Origin: Chrysaora quinquecirrha
Lineage: Eukaryota; Cnidaria; Scyphozoa; Semaeostomeae; Pelagiidae
Reading direction: 5' to 3'
DNA length: 64,000 bases
Assembly (NCBI GenBank): GCA_014526335.1
Contig: JACTAT010000174.1
Coordinates: forward strand, 303,642-367,641
Part shown: positions 46,680 through 57,164 of the stretch, in pieces
How the letters are laid out: each line of letters opens with the position of its first letter
Position numbering within the stretch: position 1 is the first letter of the stretch
Program-made: the position numbers and the translations under genes
The notes under the pieces: generated by a model
The model's database searches: none
What the model was told of the DNA's origin: nothing
What the model saw: only the letters and a program-made list of their open reading frames with translations

Positions 46680-47030
46680 GTTCCCTGTGATTTTAACTGT
46701 TTCAGGCTTTGTTCCTGCTTTCCCCCGCAATCATCATTGATCCCTATTTAGTTTCAATTTGCTCTCGCTTGTTTGCGGTAATTTGAGTTGTTCCTTCATC
46801 TTCTTCAGTGATTCCCTGTATGTTCCACCTTGACCCCTCTCGTTCTCATTTATTCCCGCCGATTTCTACTTCGTCCCAGTTGTTCCCTCCGATTCCAAGT
46901 TATTCCCACTTCGTTTCAGGATGTTACAATGGTTCCATTCAGTTCCGTTTATTCCCACTCATTCCACGAGTTCCCAGCTTTTTGTTTGTTCCAGATTTTA
47001 GCGCATGCTGGCTAATGGCTTCCTAATGAG
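46680..47030. repeat. degenerate TTCCC-type repeat
   Basis: GTTCCCTGTGATT, GTTCCTGC, GATTCCCTG, TTATTCCC and GTTCCC phrases recur irregularly on the plus strand; on the minus strand these are GGAAC/GGGAAT words like those of the minisatellites further right. It is noncoding. Confidence 0.4.
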
Positions 47031-47521
47031 TTTGTTGTTCAAACTAATGCCAAATTTCGAAGAATCAGAACAACCTCTTCGATTGTTTTGATTGTATGCA
47101 TTTGAATTGCAATTAAAATAATTAATTAACTCAATGATTGTTTAAATTGTGTGCATAGAGAATAGAAATTCCGATCTTATTGTTACAACATTCCTGATTC
47201 CTAGGTATCTTGGTATGTATGTATGTATCTAGGTCTATTTCTTCCGGTTTGCCGAAAACCCCTACATAATGTTTGAATTCTTCAAACATAAAAAGGGAAG
47301 AAATGATGGGACCTGGGCAGGACTGGGACAATATGTCACATGTAATGGCGGCAATAAAGTCCCCATTGAACTGAATGCAAGTCCCAAAGGGCCAATGGGC
47401 CTAAGCACTTTTCAGATCCTAGAAGATTTTAGGCCTTCCCAGTTCCGCTTTTCAGAGTTCAGAGTTCAGATTTCAGAGGTGAAAAGCCAGAGCCAGATAG
47501 GTAGCTCGAAGCTGGGACAAA
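47031..47521. other. region upstream of the methyltransferase gene
   Basis: This is AT-rich sequence with a short GTATGTAT run near 47213-47226. It ends with repeated CAGAGTTCAGA-type words just before the start codon. No TATA box is confidently placed and no exon is seen. Confidence 0.35.
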
Positions 47522-48310
47522 ATGAGTGAAAATATACTTTGTAACACCCAAGCAAAGGATTATGGTGTACTAAATAAAAAGAACCAACTTATCGATGGAA
47601 AGAAATTTATAGAAAGTCTGCCATTGAAGTCTCCAGACAATGTCCTAGACATTGGGTGTGGAACGGGAGAAATTGCGGAATACACAGCCATAAACAAAGT
47701 ACCAGAAGGAAGAGTAACAGCATTTGATCCTGATAAACAAAGAATTGAAATCGCAAAAGATAATTTTGGTGAGGTTCAGAATATATCATTCCATAATGGC
47801 ACAGCTCTTGAATTTCTCAAAGATCAGGATAATTTATATGATGTTATTTATAGTAATTATGTTCTAAATTGGATTCCCAAACAAGATCTTGGGCTTATGT
47901 TGAAGTCAATGTACAAAGCAGCAAAACCAGGTGGAATTGTTGCACATCAATACGTTAGAGGGGAACCTGAATTTTCAATCAATGTAAGGGGTTTAATGAG
48001 TGCTGAAGACAATTCAACAATGGATTCAATGTTTTTTGCTATAAATCCAGATGATTTGGATGAAATTGCGGAAAATTGTGGGTTTGAGAAGATTAATCAT
48101 GAAGAGATTACAATCCATGATAAGTTTAATGGTTTGGATGAATTTTTTCGATGGCTTGAAGCAACTTGTCATGGTAGAATTCCCTTTAAACAGAGATATG
48201 ATGAAGCTGTAGCTAAAGGAACTATTGAAACTGCGGTACCAAATGATTCAATGGTTACAAACACTGTGTATTTGTTAAGGATGATTTTGAGAAAACCAAA
48301 TCTACAGTAA
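47522..48310 (+). CDS. class I SAM-dependent methyltransferase, single exon
   Basis: An intact 262-codon frame encodes a Rossmann-fold methyltransferase. Motif I is VLDIGCGTGE (residues 41-50), which holds the SAM glycines. The acidic end of strand 2 is AFDPDKQRIEIA (67-78), post-motif I. YDVIYSNYVLNWI (106-118) is motif IV with an aromatic NW, and AAKPGGIVA (133-141) is the usual loop after helix D. The length fits the Methyltransf_11/25-type group that includes juvenile-hormone-acid and trans-aconitate methyltransferase-like proteins. The substrate cannot be told from sequence. The start ATG follows GGGACAAA, and the truncated paralogue at 55476 starts at the same codon in a similar context (GACAAA). 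No intron interrupts the gene, so it may be a retrocopy or naturally intronless. Confidence 0.85.
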   Translation: MSENILCNTQAKDYGVLNKKNQLIDGKKFIESLPLKSPDNVLDIGCGTGEIAEYTAINKVPEGRVTAFDPDKQRIEIAKDNFGEVQNISFHNGTALEFLKDQDNLYDVIYSNYVLNWIPKQDLGLMLKSMYKAAKPGGIVAHQYVRGEPEFSINVRGLMSAEDNSTMDSMFFAINPDDLDEIAENCGFEKINHEEITIHDKFNGLDEFFRWLEATCHGRIPFKQRYDEAVAKGTIETAVPNDSMVTNTVYLLRMILRKPNLQ

Positions 48311-48398
48311 CTTCTTAGTTCTCCATTGAGATTTAGTTTTTGTACACAACTTTGGGGAGTGTAAAACCATGGTTCACTTAAATCTCAGACGACAAATG

Positions 48399-48404
48399 AA
48401 TAAA
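48399..48404 (+). terminator. candidate polyadenylation signal of the methyltransferase
   Basis: AATAAA lies 89 nt after the stop codon. A second AATAAA at 48566-48571 follows a partial copy of the gene's 3' end. Confidence 0.4.
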
Positions 48405-48418
48405 AATTTAGTTATAGC

Positions 48419-48551
48419 TCTATTGAAACCCAGTTACCAAAACAATTTAGTCATTACAAACACTGTATTTGTTGAGTTGAAGATTACTTTGTGAGGAAAC
48501 TAAATTTACAGTAATTTCTAAGTTTTCCATTGAGATTAACTTCTGCAAAGC
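48419..48551 (+). pseudogene. tandem partial copy of the methyltransferase 3' end
   Basis: CTATTGAAACCCAGTTACCA, CATTACAAACACTGTATTTG, AAATTTACAGTAATTTCTAA and TTTCCATTGAGATT match, in order, the end of the methyltransferase gene and its 3' UTR (48218-48355). Indels break the frame. It is a short, decayed tandem duplication of about 130 bp. Confidence 0.75.
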
Positions 48552-48682
48552 TGTATTGTAAAGTGAATAAAATAACGAAACAAATAACCAAGGGGCAAAT
48601 CACTCCAAAAAATCTCGTCCACTTTTTGAAAAATCCTATTGTTATTTTGAAAATCCTTTAATAATTTTCAGAAAATTCTAGT

Positions 48683-49066
48683 CCCAGGGGGTACTCATTA
48701 ACTTTCAATACGGGGGAAACGGAACGATCCATGCCACTATTTCCTTGCAGACCCCAAATATTGACTCATTTAATGTTTTGGAGACCCCAAATATTGCTAT
48801 CTATTTTTGGACACCTAAAATGTTTTCTCAGGTTTAGCCATCAGTTTCATGACAATTTACAATTTATAAGCTCTTGGCAGTTGGATGGGTCATTGTAATG
48901 AATCGCACCAAATCGCAAGATTCTTCCTTCAGATTTGTGGACCCCAAATATTGAATTTTGTCCATGTTATAATTCACAGACCCCAAATATTGAATAAGCT
49001 TAAGATTTCGGACCCCAAATATTGGCATGGACCCCCCGTATTGAAAGTTAATGAGTACCCCCTGGG
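48683..49066. mobile_element. 384-bp MITE with 35-bp inverted ends and internal ACCCCAAATATTG repeats
   Basis: The left end CCCAGGGGGTACTCATTAAC is mirrored at the right; the match continues through TTTCAATACGGGGG, giving about 35 bp with no mismatch. Inside, (A/G)GACCCCAAATATTG occurs five times in direct orientation, with a degenerate sixth. It is noncoding. It sits exactly at the left edge of the first 2-kb tandem unit. Confidence 0.8.
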
Positions 49067-51060
49067 TTTGCAAACTTCTCTCGCTTCTGGGGTAAGTGGG
49101 GCTAACCCTTCTTTGAAGTGCGTCATTGGTGCCCGTTTGAACAATGGCCCGATTGTTTTCCTAAAGAGATTATCGAAATCTGAAACCCGTGAAAATAGCT
49201 CTGTTGGTAAAGGCTCCTGTTTCGTGATGCGGGTTGTGGGAGGCAGCAGATCGATTCCCCTCACGAGAGGATCAGAATTTTTTATTTCTGTGATTTTCCT
49301 GTTGAAAATGCTTTGCGGAGGACCGGGAGACTTCTCGATCACTAAAACTTGCTTCGGAATAATTTTAAAATTCGTTTGGTATTAATATTTTCCAATCAAA
49401 GTTCCTCAAACAAAGTCCATGTTTACGTGAATATTCAGTCAACCGGCTTGAATCCCGTTGTCACAAATGCTTTCAACCCTTTCAATGGAAACAAAATGCC
49501 ATTACCGCATTTCAAAAGCTTATTCACAAGTGCATTTCATTCAAAGAAAACAAACAAAATACTTTTTAAAAGGGTTTTTGAAGAGTGCATTTGAAAGCAC
49601 TTTCCAAATGCAATCACGAAGTTGAAGCTGCCTTGATAGCAGTATCTGACTATACAGAACTGAGCAAGATAAACTACAGCAAGACCAAGAAAGAGGATCC
49701 TGCAGTAAACCCGAGTTCTCCACGATCAGACGGAGAAAGCGCTCAATTTATTATATTGCTACGTTTTCTATTATGATCGTTGGAGGACCTTCAACGGGAA
49801 GGAAACAAGCCAAGGACAGCTAGAAAGGTAAAATTTTCTTCGCAACATAAAAACTTGACCAACGAACTTGGCTAAGGAAAACGATGTGGAACAGAACTGC
49901 AGAGAATGAATAATAACAAGACTGAGGAACGGGACCACAGTATGGGACTGAAGGCCACGAATAATTTCAGGACTGAGGAACAGGACTAAAGAATGGAACA
50001 GCAGACCATGAATAATTTCAGGACTGAGAAACAGGAATAAGGAATGCGTTTGAAGACCATGAGAAATTTCAGGACTGACGAACAGGACTTAAGAATGGGA
50101 CTAAAGACCATGAGTAATTTCAGGACTGAGGAACAGGAATTAGGAACAGGACTGAAGGCCATGAGTAATTACAGGACTGAGGAACAGGACTAAGGAATGG
50201 AACTGAAGACCATGAATAATTTCAGGACTGAGAAACAGGAATTAGGAACAGGACTGAAGAATGTGATTAATTTCAGGACTGAGGAACAGGATTAAGGAAT
50301 GGGACTGAAGACCATGAATAATTTCAGGACTGAGAAACAGGAATAAGGAATGAGTCTGAAAACTGTGAGTCATTTCAGAACTAAGGAACAGGACTAAGGA
50401 ATGGGACTCAAGACACTGAGTAATTTCAGGACTGAGGAACAGGAGTAAGGAATGGGACTGAAGAAAATGAATAATATCAGGACTAAGTAATGTGAAAAAT
50501 AACAAAGTTTACGAACTAGACTAAGGGGTGAAGATCTTCAATAGATTTTGGAATAAGACACAGGACAAAGAAATGGGACAGGACCCCATGAATAATTTCA
50601 GGACTAAGGAACATGAACAGTAACAAATCTGAGGAACAGGACCAAGGAATGGGATAAAAAATCTGAACAATATCAAGACTGATGAACAGGACCAAGGAAC
50701 GGGACAGAAGACCATCAATTATTTCAGGACTATTGACGGAACAGACCATAGACAAAGAGAACTGCTGTACACTAACTAATTTGAAACTAGGAACATCATT
50801 GCGGACTAAGGACCTTGGACTAAAACAGAGGAACAGAACTGTGATTGGCACTAGGAAAAAGGACCCTGGACTATGACCAAGGAGAAATAATATTAGAAAC
50901 TAGGAGCTAAGTCGAGAAGCAAAGTTTGTTCAAGCGCAGGTTCTTAAGGCAAAGGTCCTTGAGGCAGAGGTCCTTGAGGCAGTGGTTCTACGCGGCGGTG
51001 GTTCTATGAGGCGGTGGTCAGAGACGGGCATGAGCTAGTCTTATACTAAAATAGGAGTGG
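49067..51060. repeat. tandem 2-kb unit A
   Basis: The unit contains, in order: a head with a minus-strand open frame, a middle block (CTTTCAACCCTTTCAATGG to CCTGCAGTAAACCCGAGTTC), a 51-bp minisatellite (49913-50850), a tail with GGACCTTGGACTAAAACAGA, and a GAGGCAGAGGTCCTT repeat (50938-51012). The same order recurs in units B and C. The A-to-B offset is about 2108 bp. Confidence 0.85.
49913..50850. repeat. 51-bp minisatellite of unit A
   Basis: The unit begins AGGACTGAGGAACAGGACTA, continues AGGAATGGGACTGAAGACCA and ends TGAATAATTTC. Repeats are imperfect. Because 51 is a multiple of three, a leucine/serine-rich frame stays open across several repeats on the minus strand; this is a side effect. 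Units B and C carry the same array. Confidence 0.9.
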
Positions 51061-51485
51061 TCATGGTAACCGATTTTGTGTTAGTCGCTCCGCGGACGTC
51101 GAAGGTGGTACGGTTTTACGACTTTTTCCCCGCCCGGCCGACCGTGGGGTAGGCGTGTCATCACCCTTTCGTTTTTTGCTAACTTCTCTCGCTTCTGGGG
51201 TAATTGGGGCTAACCCCTCTTTGAAGTGCGTCATTGGTGCCTGTTTGAACAATGGCCCGATTGTTTTCCTAAAGGGATTATCGAAATCTGAAAGCCGTGA
51301 AAATAGCTCTGTTGGTAAAGGCTCCTGTTTCGTGATGCGGGTTGTGGGAGGCAAGAGATCGATTCCTCTCACGAGAGGATCAGAATTTTTTATTTCTGTG
51401 ATTTTCCTGTTGAAAATGCTTTCTGGAGGACCGGGAGACTTCTCGATCACTAAAACTTGCTTCGGAATAATTTTAAAATTCGTTT
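51061..51485 (-). CDS. conserved open frame at the head of unit B, unrecognised
   Basis: A minus-strand frame runs without stops from about 51485 to 51061. No ATG is found near its start, so it is an exon, a remnant or chance. The peptide includes KSPGPPESIFNRKITEIKNS, GIDLLPPTTRITKQEPLP and a basic KKRKGDD with GRGKSRK, like a bipartite nuclear signal. Unit A keeps the same frame over about 95 residues with roughly seven replacements and no stop, until it meets the MITE. Unit C has lost most of it. I know no family for it; a transposon structural protein is one possibility. Confidence 0.3.
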
Positions 51486-53200
51486 GGTATTAATATTATT
51501 CAATCAAAGTTCCTCAAACAAAGTCCATGTTTACGTGAATATTCAGTCAACCGGCTTGAATCGCGTTGTCACAAATGCTTTCAACCCTTTCAATGGAAAC
51601 AAAATGACATTACCGCATTTCAAAATCTTATTCAGAAGTGCATTTCATTCAAAGAAAACAAACAAAATACTTTAAAAGGGTTTTTGAAGAGTGCATTTGA
51701 AAGCACTTTCCAAATGCAATCACGAAGTTGAAGCTGCCTTGATAGCAGTATCTGACTATACAGGACTGAGCAAGATAAACTACAGCAAGACCAAGAAAGA
51801 GGATCCTGCAGTAAACCCGAGTTCTCCACGATCAGACGGAGAATACGTTCAATCCACTATATTGCTACATTTTCTATCATGGTCTTTGGGGGATACTTTC
51901 AACGGGAAGGAAACAAGCCAAGGACAGCTAGAAAGGTAAAATTTCCTTCGCAACATAAAAACTTGACCAACGAACTTGGCTAAGGAAAACGATGTGGAAC
52001 AGAACTGCAGAGAATGAATAATAACAAGACTGAGGAAGGGGACCACAGTATGGGACTGAAGGCCACCAATAATTTCAGGACTGAGGAACAGGACTTGGAA
52101 TGGGACCGAAGACCATGAGTAATTTTAGGACGGACAGGGCTAAAGAATGGAACAGAAGACCATGAATAATTTCAGGACTGAGAAACAGGAATTAGGAACA
52201 GGACTGAAGGCCATGAGTAATTACAGGACTGAGGAACAGGACTAAGGAATGGAACTGAAGACCATGAATAATTTCAGGACTGAGGAACAGGAATTAGGAA
52301 CAGGACTGAAGGCCATGAGTAATTACAGGACTGAGGAACAGGATTAAGGAATGGAACTGAAGACCATGAATAATTTCAGGACTGAGAAACAGGAATTAGG
52401 AACAGGACTGAAGAACGTGAGTAATTTCAGGACTGAGGAACAGGATTAAGGAATGGGACTGAAGACCATGAATAATTTCAGGACTGAGAAACAGGAATAA
52501 GGAATGAGTCTGAAAACTGTGAGTCATTTCAGAACTAAGGAACAGGACTAAGGAATGGGACTCAAGACACTGAGTAATTTCAGGACTGAGGAACAGGACT
52601 AAGGAATGGGACTGAAGACCATGAATAATATCAGGACTAAGTAATGTGAAAAATAACAAAGTTTACGAACTAAACTAAGGGGTGAAGATCTTGAATAGAT
52701 TTAGGAATAAGACACAGGACAAAGAAATGGGACAGGACCCCATGAATAATTTCAGGACTAAGGAACATGAACAGTAACAAGTCTGAGGAACAGCACCAAG
52801 GAACGGGACAGAAGACCATCAATTATTTCAGGACTATTGACGGAACATACCATAGACAAAGAGAACTGCTGTACACTAACTAATTTCAAACTAGGAACAT
52901 CATTGTGGACTAAGGACCTTGGACTAAAACAGAGGAACAGAACTGTGATTGGCACTAGGAAAAGGGACCCTGGACTATGACCAAGGGAAAATACTCAATA
53001 TTAGAATCTAGGAGCTAAGTCGAGAAGCAAAGTTTGTTCAAGCGCAGGTTCTTGAGGCAGAGGTCCTTGAGGCAGAGGTCCTTCAGGCGGTGGTTCTACG
53101 CGGCGGTGGTTCTATGAGGCGGTGGTCAGAGACGGGCATGAGCTAGTCTTATATACTAATTTTGTAGTAGTCAAGGCAACAATTTTGTCAGAGCATCTCC
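51061..53200. repeat. tandem 2-kb unit B
   Basis: The most complete of the three units. It has the same order as unit A with high identity through the middle block and the 51-bp minisatellite (about 52013-52850). The GAGGC-type repeat lies at about 53038-53120, and the shared tail TCAGAGACGGGCATGAGCTA follows. Confidence 0.85.
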
Positions 53201-55110
53201 TCCGAGGCGGTTTATGTTACAGTTCTCAAACCTGCACTCTTCTCTGCAACCCATTCTGAAGTTGAGCCATCGCTTGCCATATCTTTCCTAACTGCTACCG
53301 GTTTTGGGGTAATCGGGGAAAAAGCCCCCTCCTTTGTCAAGAGGCATTGTCTTGCCCCATTAAAATCTTTTGTCTACACACCAGACGTAGATTTCTTGCT
53401 TACTGAATGTTAAATTCTTCTTACTTCACAACGATGACTACAGGTAACGAAGCTGACTGAATATATCTACTAAATTTTATGTATACCTGGATTATTTACT
53501 GGGAAATAACAACTTTTCTAGATCTAAAAAGGTTTTAACTTAATGTTTATAGGAAAATTCAGTCAACCGGCTTGAATCGCATTGTGTTAATGCTTTTACC
53601 CCTTTCAATTGAAACAAAATGCCATTACCTGATTTCAAATGCTTATTCAAAATTGCGTTTCATTCAAAGCAAAACAAAAACCCTTTTGAAAACGTTTGTA
53701 AAGAGTGCATTTGAAAGCAAACAAAACCAAATGCCATCCTGAAGTATAAGCTGGCTGGATAGCAGTATCTGACTATGCAGTATGAAACAGGACTATCAAA
53801 GTACTAAAAGACAAACAGTATCCTGCAGTAAACCAGAGTTCCTGACACGGGACCGATCAGACGGAGAATGCGTTCAATCCTTTTTATTGCTACGCTTTTA
53901 TAAAGGATCATTTGAGACGGAATGAAACAAGGATGCCTAGAAACTAAAACTTTCCACAGAACGAAAAAATGGACTAACCAACAGGCTTAGAAACACGCCG
54001 ATGGACAGAGCAAAGGAAGAGGGCTGAATACTGCGAATAATTTCAGGACTGAGGAATAGCCCTAAGGAATGGGACTTAAGACCGAGTAATTTCAGGACTG
54101 AGGAACAGGATACAGGAGTGGTTCTGAAGACCATGAGTAATTTCAGGACTGAGGAACAGGACTAAGGAATGGGACTGAAGACGATGAGTAATTCCAGGAC
54201 TGAGGAACAGCACTAAGGAATGGGACTGAAGACCATGAGTAAATTCAGGACTGAGGAACAGAACTAGGGAATGGGACTGAAGACCATGAGTAATTTCAGG
54301 ACTGAGGAAAAGGCCTTAAGAATGGGACCTAAGACCATGAGTAAATTCGGGACTGAGGAACAGGAATAAGGAACAGGACTGAAGACCAGGAATAATTTCA
54401 GGACTAAGAAATGTGAAAAATAACAAAGTTTACGAACTTGAAGACCCTGAACAATTTCAGGACTAAGGAACAGGATAAAGTAACGGGACTGAAGACCATG
54501 AATAATTTCAGGACTAAGGAATGTGAAAAATAAGAAAGTTTACGAACTAGACTAAGGAACTGGAGTGAAGACCCTGAATAATTTTAGGACAAAGGAACAG
54601 GCTAAAGGAACAGGACTGAAGACTATCGATAATTTCAGGAATAAGAAAAAAGACAAAGAAATGGGACGGGACCCCATGAATAATTTCAAGACTAAGGAAT
54701 GGGATAGAAAATCTGAACAATATCAAGACTGTGGAACAGGACCAAGGAATGGGATGGGAGACCATCAATTTTTTCAGGACTATTTCAGGAACAGACCATA
54801 GACAAAGAGAACTGCTGTAAACTCACTGATTTGAAACTTAGGAACGTCATTCTGGACTAAGGACCTTGGACTAAAACAGAGGAACAGAACTGTGATTGGC
54901 ACAGGAAAAGGGACCCTGAACTAGGACCAAGGAAAAATACTCAAGATTAGAAACTAGGAGCTAAGTCGAGAAGCAGAATTCGTTGAGGCAGAGGTTCTTA
55001 AGGCAGAGGTCCTTGAGGCAGAGGTCCTTGAGGCAGACATCTTTGAGGCAGAGGTCCTTGAGGTGGAGGTTCTACGAGGCGGTGGTCAGAGACGGGCATG
55101 GGCTAGTATG
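53201..55110. repeat. tandem 2-kb unit C (diverged)
   Basis: Its head (GGTTTTGGGGTAATCGGGG) and middle block (TTTCAATTGAAACAAAATGC, CCTGCAGTAAACCAGAGTTC) are clearly related to A and B but diverged. The 51-bp minisatellite runs at about 54010-54800 and the GAGGC-type repeat at about 54975-55085, ending TCAGAGACGGGCATGGGCTA. It is the oldest or least homogenised copy. Confidence 0.8.
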
Positions 55111-55249
55111 TTAAGAACATTTTAAGCCTTCAAATCGGAAAAATTAAGAACATTTAATGGCGTTCTTCAATTTCAGTGTTTTTTATAAAAAAAAGTGTAG
55201 TTAGGAAATGTTATTATCTCTGGCAAAATTTATATACATATGAATTTAG

Positions 55250-55396
55250 TTTAATTCCTAGACTTATAGTTCATGCTTGTAGTATTGCAATCACCGTGTA
55301 AGGTGTAACGTTTTCTTGATGTAGCCGAAAGCATTGTAAAACTGCCCTTCGTTGGTGATGAATAAAAGAATTGAATTGAATTGAATTGAATTGAAT
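55250..55396 (+). mobile_element. LINE 3' end with GAATT tail
   Basis: CGTTGGTGATGAATAAAAG runs into (GAATT)n at about 55370-55396. This is the typical 3' end of a non-LTR retrotransposon that finishes in a short repeat rather than poly-A. No coding part is present, so it is a 5'-truncated insertion just upstream of the methyltransferase fragment. Confidence 0.5.
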
Positions 55397-55594
55397 GTTT
55401 CCGTACGACCAACACAACAGGTGTCAAGGGTCAAGGTCAAAGGTCTCAAGCATTTACAGGTGCAGACATGACAAAATGAGCGAAAATTCTAGTGCCAACA
55501 CGCAAGGAAAGGACTACGATAAACTTAGTAAACATTCTCAATTTATTTACGGTAAGGAGTTCATAGATAGTCTGCCATTTAAACCTTCTGACAA

Positions 55595-55605
55595 TGTCCT
55601 AGACA
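55595..55605 (+). repeat. target-site duplication of the Penelope-like insertion, left copy
   Basis: TGTCCTAGACA is repeated perfectly at 56457-56467. The intact gene has this word once (in NVLDIG), so it is an 11-bp duplication created by the insertion. Confidence 0.9.
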
Positions 55606-56456
55606 GTAAATATATTCGGACTTATCAAGGCTGTTTCTGACACTGTATTTGACATGATAGTCACCACTTATCATGACAAGCCTTTGATATTTAGTTGGGC
55701 AACGTTTCGGGAGAGATCCGTCTCCCATCATCGGGCAATGAGAAATGTGGTTTCTTGCTTATTTATTGCAAAGGTCGGATCGAAAGGTGTGAAATTAACC
55801 GGACCTGCGAGGAAGCTCGGAATTTTTTGGCGCTCAATTTCTAAAATTTGTGGCGCCAAAATTGCGTTCAGTGCAACTTTCGATGTTATTCAACCAGATT
55901 TCTGGGATTGAGTAAGATACTTGATTGATACAAGGAGTTGATAGAACTGAGTGAATGCTTTCTTTAACGAGCCTGTTTTTCCAGTTCTTATCTTCATCAA
56001 TCACTGAAATGTTATCCCAATCCATCTGGTGTTTTTCCGTCCAACAATGATTGGCAAGATCACTTTTGTCAGTTCGACCATGGGTCACATTCGCTTTATG
56101 TTCTTTGAGCCTAGTACCTGTCTCTCTTTTCGATTGTCCTATATATGATTTAGGACAGTCTCTGCATGGTATTTTGTATACCACGTTCGATTTTTCAAGA
56201 TCGTCAACTTTGTCTTTTGGTCTTGAAAGCGACTTTTTAAGTGTATTAAGGGAATAAAAAGTACACCTTATATTTTGTTTAGACAAAGATCGACGGATTT
56301 TCTCACTTGTCCCTCTGATATATGGCAGGTTCATAGAACATTTAGGCTCCTCTTTGTCAGCCTCAGTATTCTGTCTGGGCTTTGAGATTTTTCTCGTGAC
56401 CTTGCGTATGTCTTCTTGTTTATATTCATTGGCCTTTAGAACGCTTGAGATCCTTT
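55606..56456 (-). mobile_element. 5'-truncated Penelope-like retroelement with GIY-YIG domain
   Basis: This 851-bp insertion is flanked by the 11-bp duplication TGTCCTAGACA. On the minus strand a frame is open from the insertion border to a stop at about 55834. It encodes a linker (RKVTRKISKPRQN), MNLPYIRGTSEKIRRSLSKQ, then a GIY-YIG endonuclease domain: VVYKIPCRDC, KSYIGQS, TRLKEHK, and a DLANHCWTEKHQMDW region. The LPYI...SEKI linker before GIY-YIG is typical of Penelope-like elements. The reverse transcriptase is missing, as expected for a copy truncated during target-primed reverse transcription. About 230 bp of 3' noncoding sequence follows. Confidence 0.8.
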
Positions 56457-56625
56457 TGTCCTAGACATTGGTTGTGGAACGGGAGGCCTAACGGAATACA
56501 CAGCCAGAAATAAAGTACCAGAAGGAAGAGTAACAGCATTTGATCCTGATAAACAAAGAATTGAAATTGCAAAAGATAATTTTGACGGAGTTCAGAATAT
56601 AATCTTTCATGAAGGCACATTGTGA

Positions 56626-56891
56626 AGTGTAAATTGTCGTATCCATATATGGCTTCATTTGCATACTGTACAAGTGGTTTCTTTGAGGGCCTCTTTTAAG
56701 GGGATAAAACTAGGGGGGGGGCAAAAATTTTTAGGGGACATATTGTTCTATTGTTTATTATTCAGCACTTTCTTTCACAGTGTGAATCCAGTCTTGGCAA
56801 GTTCGTTCTTCTCTTTTTGTCAGAAATTCATGCACAACTATTCGTGCAGACAGGCGCAGAGCTGCAGAAATAGCAAGGGGGCATCTCTACT
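56626..56891. other. spacer between the methyltransferase fragment and the BEL element
   Basis: No gene is seen. The word TTGTGAAGTGTA at 56620-56631, where methyltransferase homology ends, also spans the outer edge of the BEL LTR at 56896-56907. Confidence 0.4.
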
Positions 56892-56896
56892 TCAGT

Positions 56897-57143
56897 TGTG
56901 AAGTGTAGAAAGAGACAACACGTTGAAAACTATATACAAAACCTCATGAAATATATACAAAACATCTAACTAAGAATAACATCGTAATAATCGTGAGTTA
57001 ACATGAACGTTAACGTGAGAGCGAACGTAGAAAGCGAATACAAACGAATGAATGTAAAATCTAAGCTACACGATAATAACAGGAAAACGTGACTAGTGTC
57101 CAGACTACTATGATTACTAGGATCCAGACCTCCGTACTTGTCA
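56897..57143 (-). repeat. 3' LTR of the BEL/Pao element
   Basis: On the plus strand it runs from TGTGAAGTGTAGAAAGAGAC to CCTCCGTACTTGTCA; in the sense direction it starts TG and ends CA. The bordering internal sequence, in sense, is CCCCGGCCCCCAGTA, the expected place for the polypurine-tract region. Confidence 0.9.
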
Positions 57144-57164
57144 TACTGGGGGCCGGGGAATAAA

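Larger units (their letters stand above)
55476..56625 (+). pseudogene. truncated methyltransferase paralogue, split by a Penelope-like insertion
   Basis: The first part (55476-55605) encodes MSENSSANTQGKDYDKLSKH and continues to NVLD. The second part (56457-56619) resumes with the SAM motif IGCGTGGLTEYT and the FDPDKQRIEIA segment. Homology to the intact gene at 47522 stops after FHEGT, where a TGA follows at 56623; the C-terminal 60% is missing. Both parts stay open and aligned when the insertion is ignored. The start codon and the upstream GACAAA context match the intact gene. It cannot make an active enzyme, since motif IV and the C-terminal half are gone. Confidence 0.85.

Noticed and set aside
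50242..50851. Leucine/serine-rich 17-residue-repeat protein on the minus strand
   Set aside because: The 51-bp minisatellite is a multiple of three, so the frame stays open by arithmetic; units shift frame elsewhere.
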